From positions 1 through 64,000 of the forward strand of contig NZ_JACCHQ010000015.1 of NCBI RefSeq assembly GCF_016031655.1: a stretch of 64,000 nucleotides of DNA. Direction: 5' to 3'. Position numbers and translations under genes: made by a program. Under the pieces are notes generated by a model. The model ran no database searches. It was not told the DNA's origin and saw only the letters and a program-made list of their open reading frames with translations. This document shows, piece after piece, positions 45,086-53,595 of this stretch (within the stretch, counting starts at the first letter, position 1; every line of letters starts with the position of its first letter). Origin of the DNA: Bradyrhizobium glycinis (GTDB lineage: Bacteria; Pseudomonadota; Alphaproteobacteria; Rhizobiales; Xanthobacteraceae).

Positions 45086-45194
45086 GGAGGAACGCCGGGT
45101 GGCTTACGCCTTCGCTGAGACTTCGGCCGCCAAATCGCAGCGCCTGCAATGGACTGTATGGTGACGCGACGGAATCGGCTCGGCGGCGAAGCGA

Positions 45195-46544
45195 TCAGAT
45201 CTCCAGCACAAGCGGATTGGCCTTCAGCGTTTTTACCTTGAGCTTGCCGCCGCTCTCGGCCTTCGCTTCTGCCAGCGCCTCCTCGACCAGCAGAAAATGC
45301 TCGAGCGATTTCTCCAGCTTCGTGGTCGACTTGCCAGCTTTCTCCTTGGCTTCGATCTGCTTCTTGAGATATTGGCTCGAGCAATTGAGCCACACCGTAA
45401 AGGACTGGTCGGCCTCGGGATTGGGCGAGAGCTCGTCGTCCTCTCCGAGGCGTGACTTCAACAGCACCTCGATGATCCGCAGATCGGGATTCTCGTGCTC
45501 GCCGTTGGCGCAGAAAACGTAGTGATCGGCAGTGATACGCTTGACGAAATCCCGGTCCAAGTTGTGCTCCGAGCCGTGATGCTGGATCTTGAGCAGGTCC
45601 ACATGAAGTCCCTTGCCGTCTGGGAGGAGGCCGTGATGCTTCAGCCCGGCTAGGATGTCCTCGTGGTGACCGTCGCCGGTCATGATGGCGCGCGTGACGC
45701 CGCCGCCGGCTTTTGTTTCCTCCAGCAGCAACATGAGCGAGGCGAGATTCGGCTCCGTGACCTTCGCGCGCCGGCCAATCTCGTCGTCGATTGACAGGCC
45801 GATCGTCCCGGCGGGAAGACCCGCGCGGTTAGTTTCAAGCCACTCCTTCAGGCTTCTTACCGCATTGGCGTTTTTCACGTCCTTGAGCCATGCATTCCAA
45901 TAATCCCGGAGTATCTCCAAATCCTTCTCGAATGGCCCGATGACGCGGATCGACAGCTTGCTTCCAGGTTTGAGCTTGATGGCGTTCTTGCCGCGCACCA
46001 TGGCTAGCAGGTGGTTGAACTCGCCGTTCAAGGGGATGTCGAGCTGATCGGCCGCAATGCGCCGCGAAACCTTGATCGCCTCCGGAATGGAGTTGGCGAT
46101 GTTGCTGTAGGCGGCCGCGAGCTTGATCGCGGCGGGATTGCCTGAACTCGACAGAGTGTTGGCCCGCGCCGCCAGCATGGTGCCGATTTCGCCTGCGTTC
46201 TCCGGAACCAGCGCCTTGAAGGAATTGTGCCAGATGCGCTTGACAACCGGCGGCTCGTCAAACTTGGGCTTGGTCGAGGGCCGATTGTTCGCGACCTTGT
46301 GCTTGTGCACGCGCCACTGGACCATGTCTTCGAGGAGCTGCAGGACGCCGGCGATGTGATCCTGGTCGACATGCGAGACGTACACGAGATCGAGCTCGCC
46401 ACCGGCCGCAGCGAAGCGTCCGAGAAAGGGCCGTACCTCGGCCGCGTAAGAGCCGGGCATGCCGCCATCCGCAAGGATCGCGACGTCGCCGGATTCGATC
46501 AGCAAGCAATCGCCCTTCTCCGAGGGCAGCAACGTGATCTTCAT
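45195..46544 (-). CDS. ComEC-type metallo-beta-lactamase-fold hydrolase
   Basis: A 449-residue cytoplasmic protein (no signal peptide or membrane segment). It starts MKITLLPSEKGDCLLIESGD and carries the metal-binding VSHVDQDHIAG at residues 57-66 in the HxDxDH form used by ComEC/Rec2-type MBL domains, followed by GDGHHEDI and IQHHGSEHN (the equivalents of ComEC's HHGS). A long central insertion (about 75-230) and a Lys/Glu-rich C-terminus distinguish it from ComEC. The start overlaps the preceding protease stop by four bases (ATGA), so the two are translated together. Nuclease, phosphodiesterase or lactonase activity are all possible. Confidence 0.88.
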   Translation of the reverse strand: MKITLLPSEKGDCLLIESGDVAILADGGMPGSYAAEVRPFLGRFAAAGGELDLVYVSHVDQDHIAGVLQLLEDMVQWRVHKHKVANNRPSTKPKFDEPPVVKRIWHNSFKALVPENAGEIGTMLAARANTLSSSGNPAAIKLAAAYSNIANSIPEAIKVSRRIAADQLDIPLNGEFNHLLAMVRGKNAIKLKPGSKLSIRVIGPFEKDLEILRDYWNAWLKDVKNANAVRSLKEWLETNRAGLPAGTIGLSIDDEIGRRAKVTEPNLASLMLLLEETKAGGGVTRAIMTGDGHHEDILAGLKHHGLLPDGKGLHVDLLKIQHHGSEHNLDRDFVKRITADHYVFCANGEHENPDLRIIEVLLKSRLGEDDELSPNPEADQSFTVWLNCSSQYLKKQIEAKEKAGKSTTKLEKSLEHFLLVEEALAEAKAESGGKLKVKTLKANPLVLEI

Positions 46545-48550
46545 GACACGCGCCCCTTGAAACGATCCTTCGCGTCGAGCCGGGCCGTGACGTGTCCCGC
46601 CTCCCTGAGGCAGGCCTCCGGCATGATCACCCCGAAGCCGCAATCGTTCACCCATTCGAACGTGCCGCCCGGCAACGGTTGCGCGGTCGCTTTCAGGATG
46701 CCGAGGATCTGCGCCGCCGTGAGGGTCTTCTCGACTGCGAGCATCAATCCGATCACGCCCGCTACATACGGGCTCGCCATGCTGGTGCCAGTCATGGGTA
46801 TCCACGGCTCAGCCGGATCGCCGAAACCGTTCGCGGCGACGATGTCTGTGCCGGGTGCCACGATGTCGGGCTTGGGCCGGCCGTCGCGGGTCGGCCCCTG
46901 GCTCGATGTGATATGCGCGCTGCGGCGCGCCTCGTGGAGATTCGCCACCGAGACGACGCGCTGGCCGCAAGCAAGCGCGCTCACCGAGGAGGCATCGACG
47001 TTCGATCGCGGCGAGAAGAACGACGGCCAGTAGTGCGCGCCGTCGCCGATATCGACCGGATCGTCGCGTTCGATCCAGGCGTGGAAGCGGCCGTCGCGGA
47101 CGACAAGACCGTGGAGCTTCACGAGCCAGGTTCCTGCCTTCACGCCGACCACGACGTCGCCCATGAAGGGCGTCAAGTAGACTGCGATGTAGTTGGCGCC
47201 GTTCGCGGGATGATGCAGCTCGTTGTAAATGCTCAGCATGGTGCGGTCGGCGAGCTGGAAGTTCTCCAGAAATTCGCCCGGCGCAATCGGTCCGATCCAT
47301 TGCCCATCCGGCGGACGGATGCTGATCGCGAAGCGGTCTTGCGGTTCGTACCAAAGCTCCATCTCGTTTTCGGAAGCGTCCTTGATACGGTCTCCGACCA
47401 CTTCCCATTCAAGGTCGTGATCGAGCCCCTGCGCCGCGATGCGCGAGCCGGCGTGAATGCGGCCCAGCATGTATCCGAGATCGTCCGGAGCTTCGGGTCG
47501 TTCCTGGCCCGCATTGCCGGCCGCAATGCAGATCGATCGACCGGGTTCGGCGAGCAGGACATCGAGCCATCGATCGAGTGCGCTTGAGCCGTCATGCGCA
47601 TGTCCGTTAGTTCCGAGGCTGATATTGATCGAGATCGGTCGGCCGGCGGCGAGATCAAGCAGGTAGATCACGGCATCGAGCAGCCGCGTCGAATCGTAGA
47701 ATGAGGTTCTGCGCTCGAGGTCTTCGGCCGGAAGCGAAATTAGGACTGCTGCGATGTCGGCCTTGCTGCAAACGCCGCTATTGCCGGCCGCAATGCTGGC
47801 CACATGCGTCCCGTGCGAGCCGACGACCATCTGCGACTGCGGCTCGAGATCATGCGGTGACACATGCACCTGCTTGGCCTCGGTAACCGCCTGAGCCATG
47901 TCGGCGGAAGTAATGACGCGGCCGTAATCGAACCCAGTCGGTGGCGTGCCGTCTTTCGCGCCCTGATCCCAGATGCTGACGAATCTCGATTTGCCGGCCT
48001 GGTCCAGGAAATCGGGATGGGCCCAATCGAATCCCTCGACGTCGATGACCCCGATGATGACGCCGGCACCGTCACCATGCTTCTTGCGTTCGTTGGCGAC
48101 CACGCGAGCCGTCGGGGTACTGGTCGTCGCGCTGCCCTTGAGCGGCCGCGGCGGCTTTAAAGTCTCGGCCGGCTCGATGATGACGATATTGGCGTCGCCG
48201 GCGAGGTTCTCGACCTCTTCAAGCCCGAGCCGCATCGCGGCGAGCCGGCCTTGAGCGCGATCATGCGGTCCTAGCCTCACCGGCTCGGTCGACCGGACGA
48301 AAACATTCACTTCGACATTTTCGCGCCGGTCGGCGGTATTCAGGTCTTTGACCGCGGTTTTACCTTTGGAAATCTGCCCGGGTGCAACTGCGGCTCCGAG
48401 GCTCGGAGCCTGTGCGGCGAGGGTGGAGGTCACCTTGAGGCAGCCCTGTATTTCAGCTTTGGCGGCGTTCACTCGCGCATCGCTGTTAGCCAAGACACGA
48501 AGCTTCGGATGCATCCGCCGTCGCGCGAGCGACTCGTATCTGTCGGTCAT
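46541..48550 (-). CDS. Subtilisin-like serine protease (S8), cytoplasmic
   Basis: A 669-residue subtilase. The catalytic triad is Asp170 (GVIDVEGFDW), His246 (GSHGTHVASIAAG) and Ser590 (TGTSMASPYVAGV), with oxyanion Asn346 in AAGNAGQ. No signal peptide is present, so it should act in the cytoplasm. An N-terminal domain of about 150 residues precedes the catalytic core, and an insert of about 240 residues lies between Asn346 and Ser590, longer than in secreted subtilisins. GGGAGG lies eight bases before the ATG. It is coupled to the MBL hydrolase (ATGA), suggesting that the protease acts on or with it. Confidence 0.95.
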   Translation of the reverse strand: MTDRYESLARRRMHPKLRVLANSDARVNAAKAEIQGCLKVTSTLAAQAPSLGAAVAPGQISKGKTAVKDLNTADRRENVEVNVFVRSTEPVRLGPHDRAQGRLAAMRLGLEEVENLAGDANIVIIEPAETLKPPRPLKGSATTSTPTARVVANERKKHGDGAGVIIGVIDVEGFDWAHPDFLDQAGKSRFVSIWDQGAKDGTPPTGFDYGRVITSADMAQAVTEAKQVHVSPHDLEPQSQMVVGSHGTHVASIAAGNSGVCSKADIAAVLISLPAEDLERRTSFYDSTRLLDAVIYLLDLAAGRPISINISLGTNGHAHDGSSALDRWLDVLLAEPGRSICIAAGNAGQERPEAPDDLGYMLGRIHAGSRIAAQGLDHDLEWEVVGDRIKDASENEMELWYEPQDRFAISIRPPDGQWIGPIAPGEFLENFQLADRTMLSIYNELHHPANGANYIAVYLTPFMGDVVVGVKAGTWLVKLHGLVVRDGRFHAWIERDDPVDIGDGAHYWPSFFSPRSNVDASSVSALACGQRVVSVANLHEARRSAHITSSQGPTRDGRPKPDIVAPGTDIVAANGFGDPAEPWIPMTGTSMASPYVAGVIGLMLAVEKTLTAAQILGILKATAQPLPGGTFEWVNDCGFGVIMPEACLREAGHVTARLDAKDRFKGRVS

Positions 48551-49524
48551 GGTGGTTACCTCCCACTAACAACCATGGCACGAAAGGTTTGAAGTTTCTA
48601 CCATATGAAACAAGCTGCGTCCTTTTGCCGAGGGCGTGTAAGCTGCTCGGTAGGGTCTTAGTGACGGTAGAAGCAACTGCCTCTTCGGACGAAGTTGCGA
48701 TGATACCGGTCATGAGAGAGGAGTGATGGCTCCCATGAGGATTGGTGTTCTGCCGCTACCCGGTCGTTGTTTGGTCACGGGGCTCCTCCCAATAACGGAA
48801 CGGCGAGGCGTCGGGCAAAACACCCCAAAACCCGTCAACCCCTCCCGGCAGAAATATATCACTTTTCCGAATTTCGGATTTATGGCATACGTCCGCCATC
48901 CTGGTCCTGCCAGAGGGGCGCTTCGCGATCGTCACGAGATGCGGGCCGGGGTGCGGTGGACGCGGTAGCGCCGGCGCGATTTGCTTGAGGGCAGGGCGGG
49001 CAACCGTGAGTCTCAGGCGATGCGCATACGACACGGCGCGGTCACAGCGGTCTTGTTGATGCTCCGGGGGCGCGCACATCGGGCCCTCGATGCTGAGGCA
49101 AGGCCGTCCGCGGACGGAGAAGTCGTGTGGTCCCGACGCCCGGGGTTCTGGCGTCAAGGCTTGCGGTGATGCGGCGGCCCGACCGGGTACGCGCATCGAT
49201 CAGCCGCGAGGCGACGGGGGCAATAGTGCAACGCTCCCCGAGGAGAGCACGAAGGACACCGTTAAAACCATCCGCGCAGGGAAGGCCGGGCGACCGGCAT
49301 CACCTGTAGTCCACACCGTGTGCATTCCTGTTGCGCACGGACTCGGGTGCCGCCGGCGCCCGGCCTTCCCTGCGCCCTCCGGCAACCGAAGGGCGCAAGC
49401 AACGAAGCAAAGCTCGGGCGAAATCCGCCGCGAGAACGCGAGGTTATGCATGCATCCGGGTAAGATCCGATATGACGAAGCCTTCGCGTTCCCCGGTCTG
49501 CGCCGCGGAGCTGGCACGAAAGGA
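48551..49524. repeat. Intergenic repeat element (about 48.8-49.5 kb), no gene
   Basis: About 970 bases between the protease and a membrane-protein gene hold no convincing coding region. From about 48830 (CAGAAATATATCACTTTTCC) to about 49470 it resembles, from memory, a several-hundred-base non-coding element present in many copies in bradyrhizobia and relatives. Recognisable parts are GTGTGGTCCCGACGCCC, GAGAGCACGAAGGACACCG, GTTAAAACCATCCGCGCAGG and the palindromic pair GGGAAGGCCGGGCG and CGCCCGGCCTTCCC (49277-49371) around CACACCGTGTGCATTCC. Small open frames here are probably spurious. Confidence 0.6.
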
Positions 49525-49923
49525 TCACGCCGTCACGGCGTGCCCGCTCTTCTTCAATCCCACATATTGCAGCTCGGCGAACACGCCGGTGGCGATGGCT
49601 TGCGCGACGACCATGAGCTCGCCGGCGAGATTCGGCGACACCGCGCCCGAGAGCAGCAGCGCGATGCTGCCGACGGTCCAGGCCGCATTGCCGATCACGA
49701 CCAGCAGCACGAGCGATCTCGCTACCGTGGGCCGCGAGGCGAGCCAGCCGACCAGGGCGGTATAGGCGATCAGGAACAGGCCGGTCTCGCGCAGCAGCGC
49801 TTCGGGCAGGTTGAACAGCGCAGCGAATGCGCTCGCGCCGAAGGTGAAGCCGAGCGCGGCGACGCCGCTGAAGATGGCGTCGGCGAAAAGGGCGCGGCGC
49901 AGAAAGGTCGATGCATCGATCAT
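49525..49923 (-). CDS. Small integral membrane protein
   Basis: A 132-residue protein with about four membrane segments (FADAIFSGVAALGFTFGASA, FLIAYTALVGWLASRPTVAR, SLVLLVVIGNAAWTVGSIAL). No family is recognised with certainty. It follows the 76-residue gene at 49955 by 31 bases on the same strand, so both are probably transcribed from the promoter that faces the XRE gene at 50286 and controlled by it. Confidence 0.8.
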   Translation of the reverse strand: MIDASTFLRRALFADAIFSGVAALGFTFGASAFAALFNLPEALLRETGLFLIAYTALVGWLASRPTVARSLVLLVVIGNAAWTVGSIALLLSGAVSPNLAGELMVVAQAIATGVFAELQYVGLKKSGHAVTA

Positions 49924-49954
49924 CTCAGGTCTCCTTGGTTGGGCTGGGTGGAAC

Positions 49955-50185
49955 TCAACGCCGACCGCGCCACCAGGCGCGGAGCAGGCGGGCGAGACGG
50001 AGCGGACAGAGGCTTCTGCCGACGCCGTGCTCGAAGGCGATGACTTGCGCGACGACATAGCCGCCGGCCGAATGCACCAGGGGCTCCGGCATGTTGAGGC
50101 TGCGCGCCAGCATCCGCGTTGCGAACGCCATGGCCCAGGGCAAGACGTGGTCTGCGACGGTCCGGTAGAGCAGCAATGCGATCAT
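49955..50185 (-). CDS. Small protein of unknown function (76 aa)
   Basis: A 76-residue protein, MIALLLYRTVADHVLPWAMA at the start and ending in a basic WWRGRR. It has one or two weakly hydrophobic segments and three or four aromatic/basic residues at the C-terminus. A CAGGAGATAACC ribosome-binding region precedes the ATG at 50185, which supports it as a real gene. It is divergent from the XRE regulator with a perfect palindrome 49 bases upstream. Confidence 0.65.
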   Translation of the reverse strand: MIALLLYRTVADHVLPWAMAFATRMLARSLNMPEPLVHSAGGYVVAQVIAFEHGVGRSLCPLRLARLLRAWWRGRR

Positions 50186-50234
50186 GGTTATCTCCTGTTG
50201 CGACCCAAGATGCGCGCGCTCGTCCCCCAATTCG

Positions 50235-50251
50235 ATTACCTCGGTGGTAAT
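50235..50251. promoter_or_regulatory. Perfect palindrome between divergent genes (XRE operator)
   Basis: ATTACC-TCGGT-GGTAAT, a 17-base perfect palindrome, lies 34 bases before the XRE regulator at 50286 and 49 bases before the divergent 76-residue gene. It is a likely operator for the regulator. Confidence 0.6.
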
Positions 50252-50285
50252 GGAAGCGCCTAAATCCGCGTGCTAGTTTTTGACC

Positions 50286-51107
50286 ATGAACGCACATGCA
50301 TCCACCGCACGCACCGAACGCAGCCAGCCGGTCCATATTGGCGACCATTTGCGCGAATGGCGGCAGCGCCGCCGCATGAGCCAGCTCGATCTCGCCGGCG
50401 AGGCCGAGATCTCGGCGCGGCATTTGAGCTTCGTCGAGACCGGCCGTGCCGCGCCGTCGCGCGACATGGTGCTCAGGCTCGCCGAGCGGCTCGACGTGCC
50501 CTTGCGCGAACGCAACGTGCTGCTGGTCGCCGCCGGTTTCGCGCCGGCCTTTCCGCAGCGCCCGCTGGAGGATCCCGCCTTGAAGTCAGCCCGTCAGGCG
50601 ATCGACCTCGTCTTGAAAGCGCATGAGCCCAATCCGGCGCTCGCGGTGGACCGGCACTGGAACCTGGTCTCCGCCAATCGCATGGTGGCGCCGCTGCTCG
50701 ATGGCATCCCGCAGCATCTGCTCGGCCAGCCCGTCAACGTGCTGCGGCTCGCCTTCCATCCCGAGGCGCTGGCGCCGCGCACCGTCAATCTCGCCGAATG
50801 GTGCGGACATCTCCTGGAGCGGCTGCACCGGCAGTGCGAGGCGACGGCCGATCCGGAGCTGATCAAGCTCTACAATGATTTGAAGAGCTATCCGATTCCT
50901 GCGCGTTCGGCCCCGCTGTCGAGGGACAACGTCGCGATCCCCTTCAAGCTGCGGCTGGGTGGTGAGGTCCTGAGCTTCTTCTCCACCACCATGGTGTTCG
51001 GCACGCCGGTCGACATCACCCTGTCGGAGTTGGCGCTGGAGACGTTCTTTCCGGCGGACGAGCGTACCGCCGAGCGGTTGAAGCAGATGGCGGCCCGCCC
51101 GCGCTAG
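50286..51107 (+). CDS. XRE-family regulator with MmyB-like ligand domain
   Basis: A 273-residue protein with an N-terminal helix-turn-helix (LREWRQRRRMSQLDLAGEAE, ISARHLSFVETGRAAPSRDM) and a C-terminal domain of the MmyB type (HEPNPALAVDRHWNLVSANR, with TPVDITLSELALETFFPADE at the end). MmyB-like domains bind fatty-acid-like ligands in some actinobacterial regulators. A start at 50286 is preferred (TTG two codons upstream is open). It is divergent from two small membrane-protein genes and probably represses them. A paralogue follows 40 bases later. Confidence 0.9.
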   Translation: MNAHASTARTERSQPVHIGDHLREWRQRRRMSQLDLAGEAEISARHLSFVETGRAAPSRDMVLRLAERLDVPLRERNVLLVAAGFAPAFPQRPLEDPALKSARQAIDLVLKAHEPNPALAVDRHWNLVSANRMVAPLLDGIPQHLLGQPVNVLRLAFHPEALAPRTVNLAEWCGHLLERLHRQCEATADPELIKLYNDLKSYPIPARSAPLSRDNVAIPFKLRLGGEVLSFFSTTMVFGTPVDITLSELALETFFPADERTAERLKQMAARPR

Positions 51108-51147
51108 CGCCGTTTACAGGACCGGGCAGCGCTCGCATAATCGGCGG

Positions 51148-51942
51148 ATGGATACGCGCGCATTCCGGCGATTGCGGCCGGCCAATCCCGTCGGTGATCT
51201 CCTGCGCGGCTGGCGCACCCGCCGTGCATTGAGCCAGGCGGAGCTCGCGTTCGAGGCCGGCATCTCGGTCAAGCATCTGAGCTATGTCGAGACCGGGAAG
51301 GCGGCGGCCAGCCGGGACATCCTGCTGCAACTCGCGTCCGCGCTCGATCTGACGTTGCGCGATCGCAATGCGCTGCTCGAGGCCGGCGGCTTCGCGCGGC
51401 AATATGGCGAGCGCGATCTGTCGGCGCCGGAGCTTGCCGAGGCGCGGCGTGCCATCGATCTTCTGCTCAGCCGCCACGAGCCGTTCCCGGCGATCGTCAC
51501 CGACCGGCGCTGGAAGGTGGTGCAGGCCAATCGCGCCGCCTCGCGCCTGATGACCATGCTGCTTGGCCCTGCGCGCATGCAGCGGCCGCTCAACCACATG
51601 CGCATGTTCCTCGCTCCCGACGAGCTCAAGCCGTTCGTCGAGAATTGGCCGATGGTTGCAGCCGCGCTGCTGGTGCGGGCACGGCATGAGGCCATGGCCG
51701 CGCCGCTTGACGAGGCCCTGCAATCGACCTGGCGCGAATTGATGCGGCTGCCGCAGCTTCCTGCGGCGACCGAGGACAATTTCGTTCCAGGGCCACTCTG
51801 CGAGGTGCGCCTGCGCAAGGGCGACATCGGCATTGGTCTGATCGGTGCCGTGCTGACCCTCGGCACTCCGCAGGACGTGACGCTGCAGGAGCTTCGCGTC
51901 GAGATGTCATGCCTGTTGATGCGGCCTCCGAGGCCGCCCTGA
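51148..51942 (+). CDS. Second XRE-family regulator with MmyB-like ligand domain
   Basis: A 264-residue paralogue of the preceding gene, with the same layout: LLRGWRTRRALSQAELAFEA and ISVKHLSYVETGKAAASRDI for the helix-turn-helix, and HEPFPAIVTDRRWKVVQANR for the ligand domain. The two genes are tandem on the same strand and so might form heterodimers or have diverged targets. Only the upstream one has a palindrome in its promoter. It converges with the thioesterase gene. Confidence 0.9.
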   Translation: MDTRAFRRLRPANPVGDLLRGWRTRRALSQAELAFEAGISVKHLSYVETGKAAASRDILLQLASALDLTLRDRNALLEAGGFARQYGERDLSAPELAEARRAIDLLLSRHEPFPAIVTDRRWKVVQANRAASRLMTMLLGPARMQRPLNHMRMFLAPDELKPFVENWPMVAAALLVRARHEAMAAPLDEALQSTWRELMRLPQLPAATEDNFVPGPLCEVRLRKGDIGIGLIGAVLTLGTPQDVTLQELRVEMSCLLMRPPRPP

Positions 51943-51955
51943 TCGCGCTTGCAGC

Positions 51956-52756
51956 TCAGGAGGCTTGAGCCTGCGCGGCCTCGCGCCGCTCGAAGCTCAT
52001 GGCCTGCATCACCTCCGCGAACGGACCGTTGCGATCGCTCAGTGTCGCCGTGGTGAGGCCCGCGCCATTAGCGCCGACGCGCGTCGCGGCGCGGATCAGG
52101 ATCCATTCGCCCTCCGGCGGGCGGAAGAAATAGAGGCTGATCTCCGGGTTGATGAAGGTCCATTGGCGCATGTCAACGATCTGCGCGACGCCGCTGGAGA
52201 AGTCGGCGGCCTGCACTGCCTGGAGCAGCGGCGTGTTCGGCTCGCGCTCGACCAGCGGCGCATCGAGCCGCATCCAGGCGGCCGCCGGGCCCGGCTTTTC
52301 CAGCGCACCCTCGATGAGGCGCACCGACACGTTCTGGAAATAGCGGCTCCATTTCTGCGCGAAGGCAGGCGGCGGGCTGCCGGCCTCCGGCCCCTTGTCA
52401 ACGGCGGTGGGCCTCGCGAATGGATCGATGGGCGACTCGCCGCTCGGCGCCGTCAAGAGCGCCGTGCAGCGGCCGATCTCGGTCTCGCCGTCCATCAACC
52501 GCACCTGCAACGTCTTGGCCTTGCGGCCGTCGCGCAGCAACTCGCTGGCCGTTCTGAACAGGCGCAGGCCCGCCGGGCGCCAGAGATCGAAGGTCAGGCG
52601 CCGCACCGCAAAGCCGGATTTGGCGGCGAGGCGCTCGACCTCGCGGGTCATCAGCGCGGTGGTGGCGCTTCCCTGCAACATCTCCGGCGACCACGGACCG
52701 CCGGCATGCTCGGTGGCCCGGAACAGATCGCCTTCCGGCTTGAAAATGGCCCTCAT
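51956..52756 (-). CDS. Thioesterase family protein (double hotdog)
   Basis: A 266-residue protein with two hotdog-like halves, as in TesB-type acyl-CoA thioesterases of the 'thioesterase-like superfamily'. Landmarks are GGPWSPEMLQGSATTALMTR at the N-terminus, RRLTFDLWRPAGL and, near the C-terminus, FINPEISLYFFRPPEGEWIL. Probably hydrolyses acyl-CoAs; chain length cannot be told. It converges with the XRE gene and is divergent from the DsbA-like gene. Confidence 0.85.
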   Translation of the reverse strand: MRAIFKPEGDLFRATEHAGGPWSPEMLQGSATTALMTREVERLAAKSGFAVRRLTFDLWRPAGLRLFRTASELLRDGRKAKTLQVRLMDGETEIGRCTALLTAPSGESPIDPFARPTAVDKGPEAGSPPPAFAQKWSRYFQNVSVRLIEGALEKPGPAAAWMRLDAPLVEREPNTPLLQAVQAADFSSGVAQIVDMRQWTFINPEISLYFFRPPEGEWILIRAATRVGANGAGLTTATLSDRNGPFAEVMQAMSFERREAAQAQAS

Positions 52757-52925
52757 CGCACTCTCCTAGGGGCTTGATCGTGGCCGCAAGTATCGGGGCA
52801 GGAAGAACCGGTCACAATAACCGCAGAGGTGAAGTCGTGAGCCATGCAGGACGGGCGCCTTGCGCCGCCCCCGGTTCGGCTTATGTTCGGGCGGACCCTC
52901 GAAGTGCCCGAAGGAGGCGCCTGAC

Positions 52926-53591
52926 ATGAGCACGCTGAAACCGCTCCAGATCGACGTCGTCTCCGACGTGGTCTGCCCCTGGTGCTATATCGGCAAGCAT
53001 CGCATCGAGAGCGCGCTGGCGCTGGTGCCCGACGTTCCGGTCAAGCTCAATTTCCGTCCCTTCTTCCTCAATCCCTGGGTGCCGCGCGAGGGCATCAGCC
53101 GCGAGGCCTATCTCACCCAGAAGTTCGGCTCGGTCGAAGCCTATAAGAGCATTGCGGGACGCGTCGTCGCGGCCGCGAGCGAGGAGGGCCTCGTCTACAA
53201 GCCGGAGTTCGTGGCGCGCCAGCCCAACACGACCGACTGCCACCGCCTGATTCTCTGGGCGGAAGCGATCGGCAAGGCGCCCGAGATGAAGCAGCGTCTG
53301 ATGGAGCTGTACTTCCGCGATGGCGGCGATCTCACCGATGTGAACGTGCTGGTGCAGGCGGCCGCCGACATCGGCCTCGACGCCGACGAGGTACGCAAGC
53401 GCCTCGCCACCGATGAGGACGTCGCGCGCGTCTCGGCAGATGCGCAGGAAGCCGCCGACAAGGGCATCTCCGGCGTGCCGACCTATGTCTTTGCGCAGAA
53501 ATACGCCGTCTCCGGCGCGCAGGATCCGAACCTGCTCGCCCGCGCCATCCGCCAGGTCTCGGCGGAGATCAACGCGCAGGCGGCGGAGTAG
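52926..53591 (+). CDS. DsbA-family oxidoreductase, FrnE type
   Basis: A 221-residue cytoplasmic thioredoxin-fold protein with the redox motif Cys17-Pro-Trp-Cys20 in VVSDVVCPWCYIGK, the FrnE/2-hydroxychromene isomerase-like arrangement RPFFLNPWVPREGISREAYL, and the cis-Pro loop ISGVPTYVFAQKYAVSGAQD. FrnE proteins act as cytoplasmic disulfide isomerases or in polyketide tailoring. The start at 52926 is supported by an AAGGAGG sequence. It overlaps none of its neighbours; a HicB-like gene starts five bases after the stop. Confidence 0.93.
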   Translation: MSTLKPLQIDVVSDVVCPWCYIGKHRIESALALVPDVPVKLNFRPFFLNPWVPREGISREAYLTQKFGSVEAYKSIAGRVVAAASEEGLVYKPEFVARQPNTTDCHRLILWAEAIGKAPEMKQRLMELYFRDGGDLTDVNVLVQAAADIGLDADEVRKRLATDEDVARVSADAQEAADKGISGVPTYVFAQKYAVSGAQDPNLLARAIRQVSAEINAQAAE

Positions 53592-53595
53592 GCGC

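Noticed and set aside
48723..49525. Open frames of 60-317 codons between the subtilase and the membrane gene
   Set aside because: They fall in an intergenic repeat element and show no family resemblance, ribosome-binding site or codon bias.
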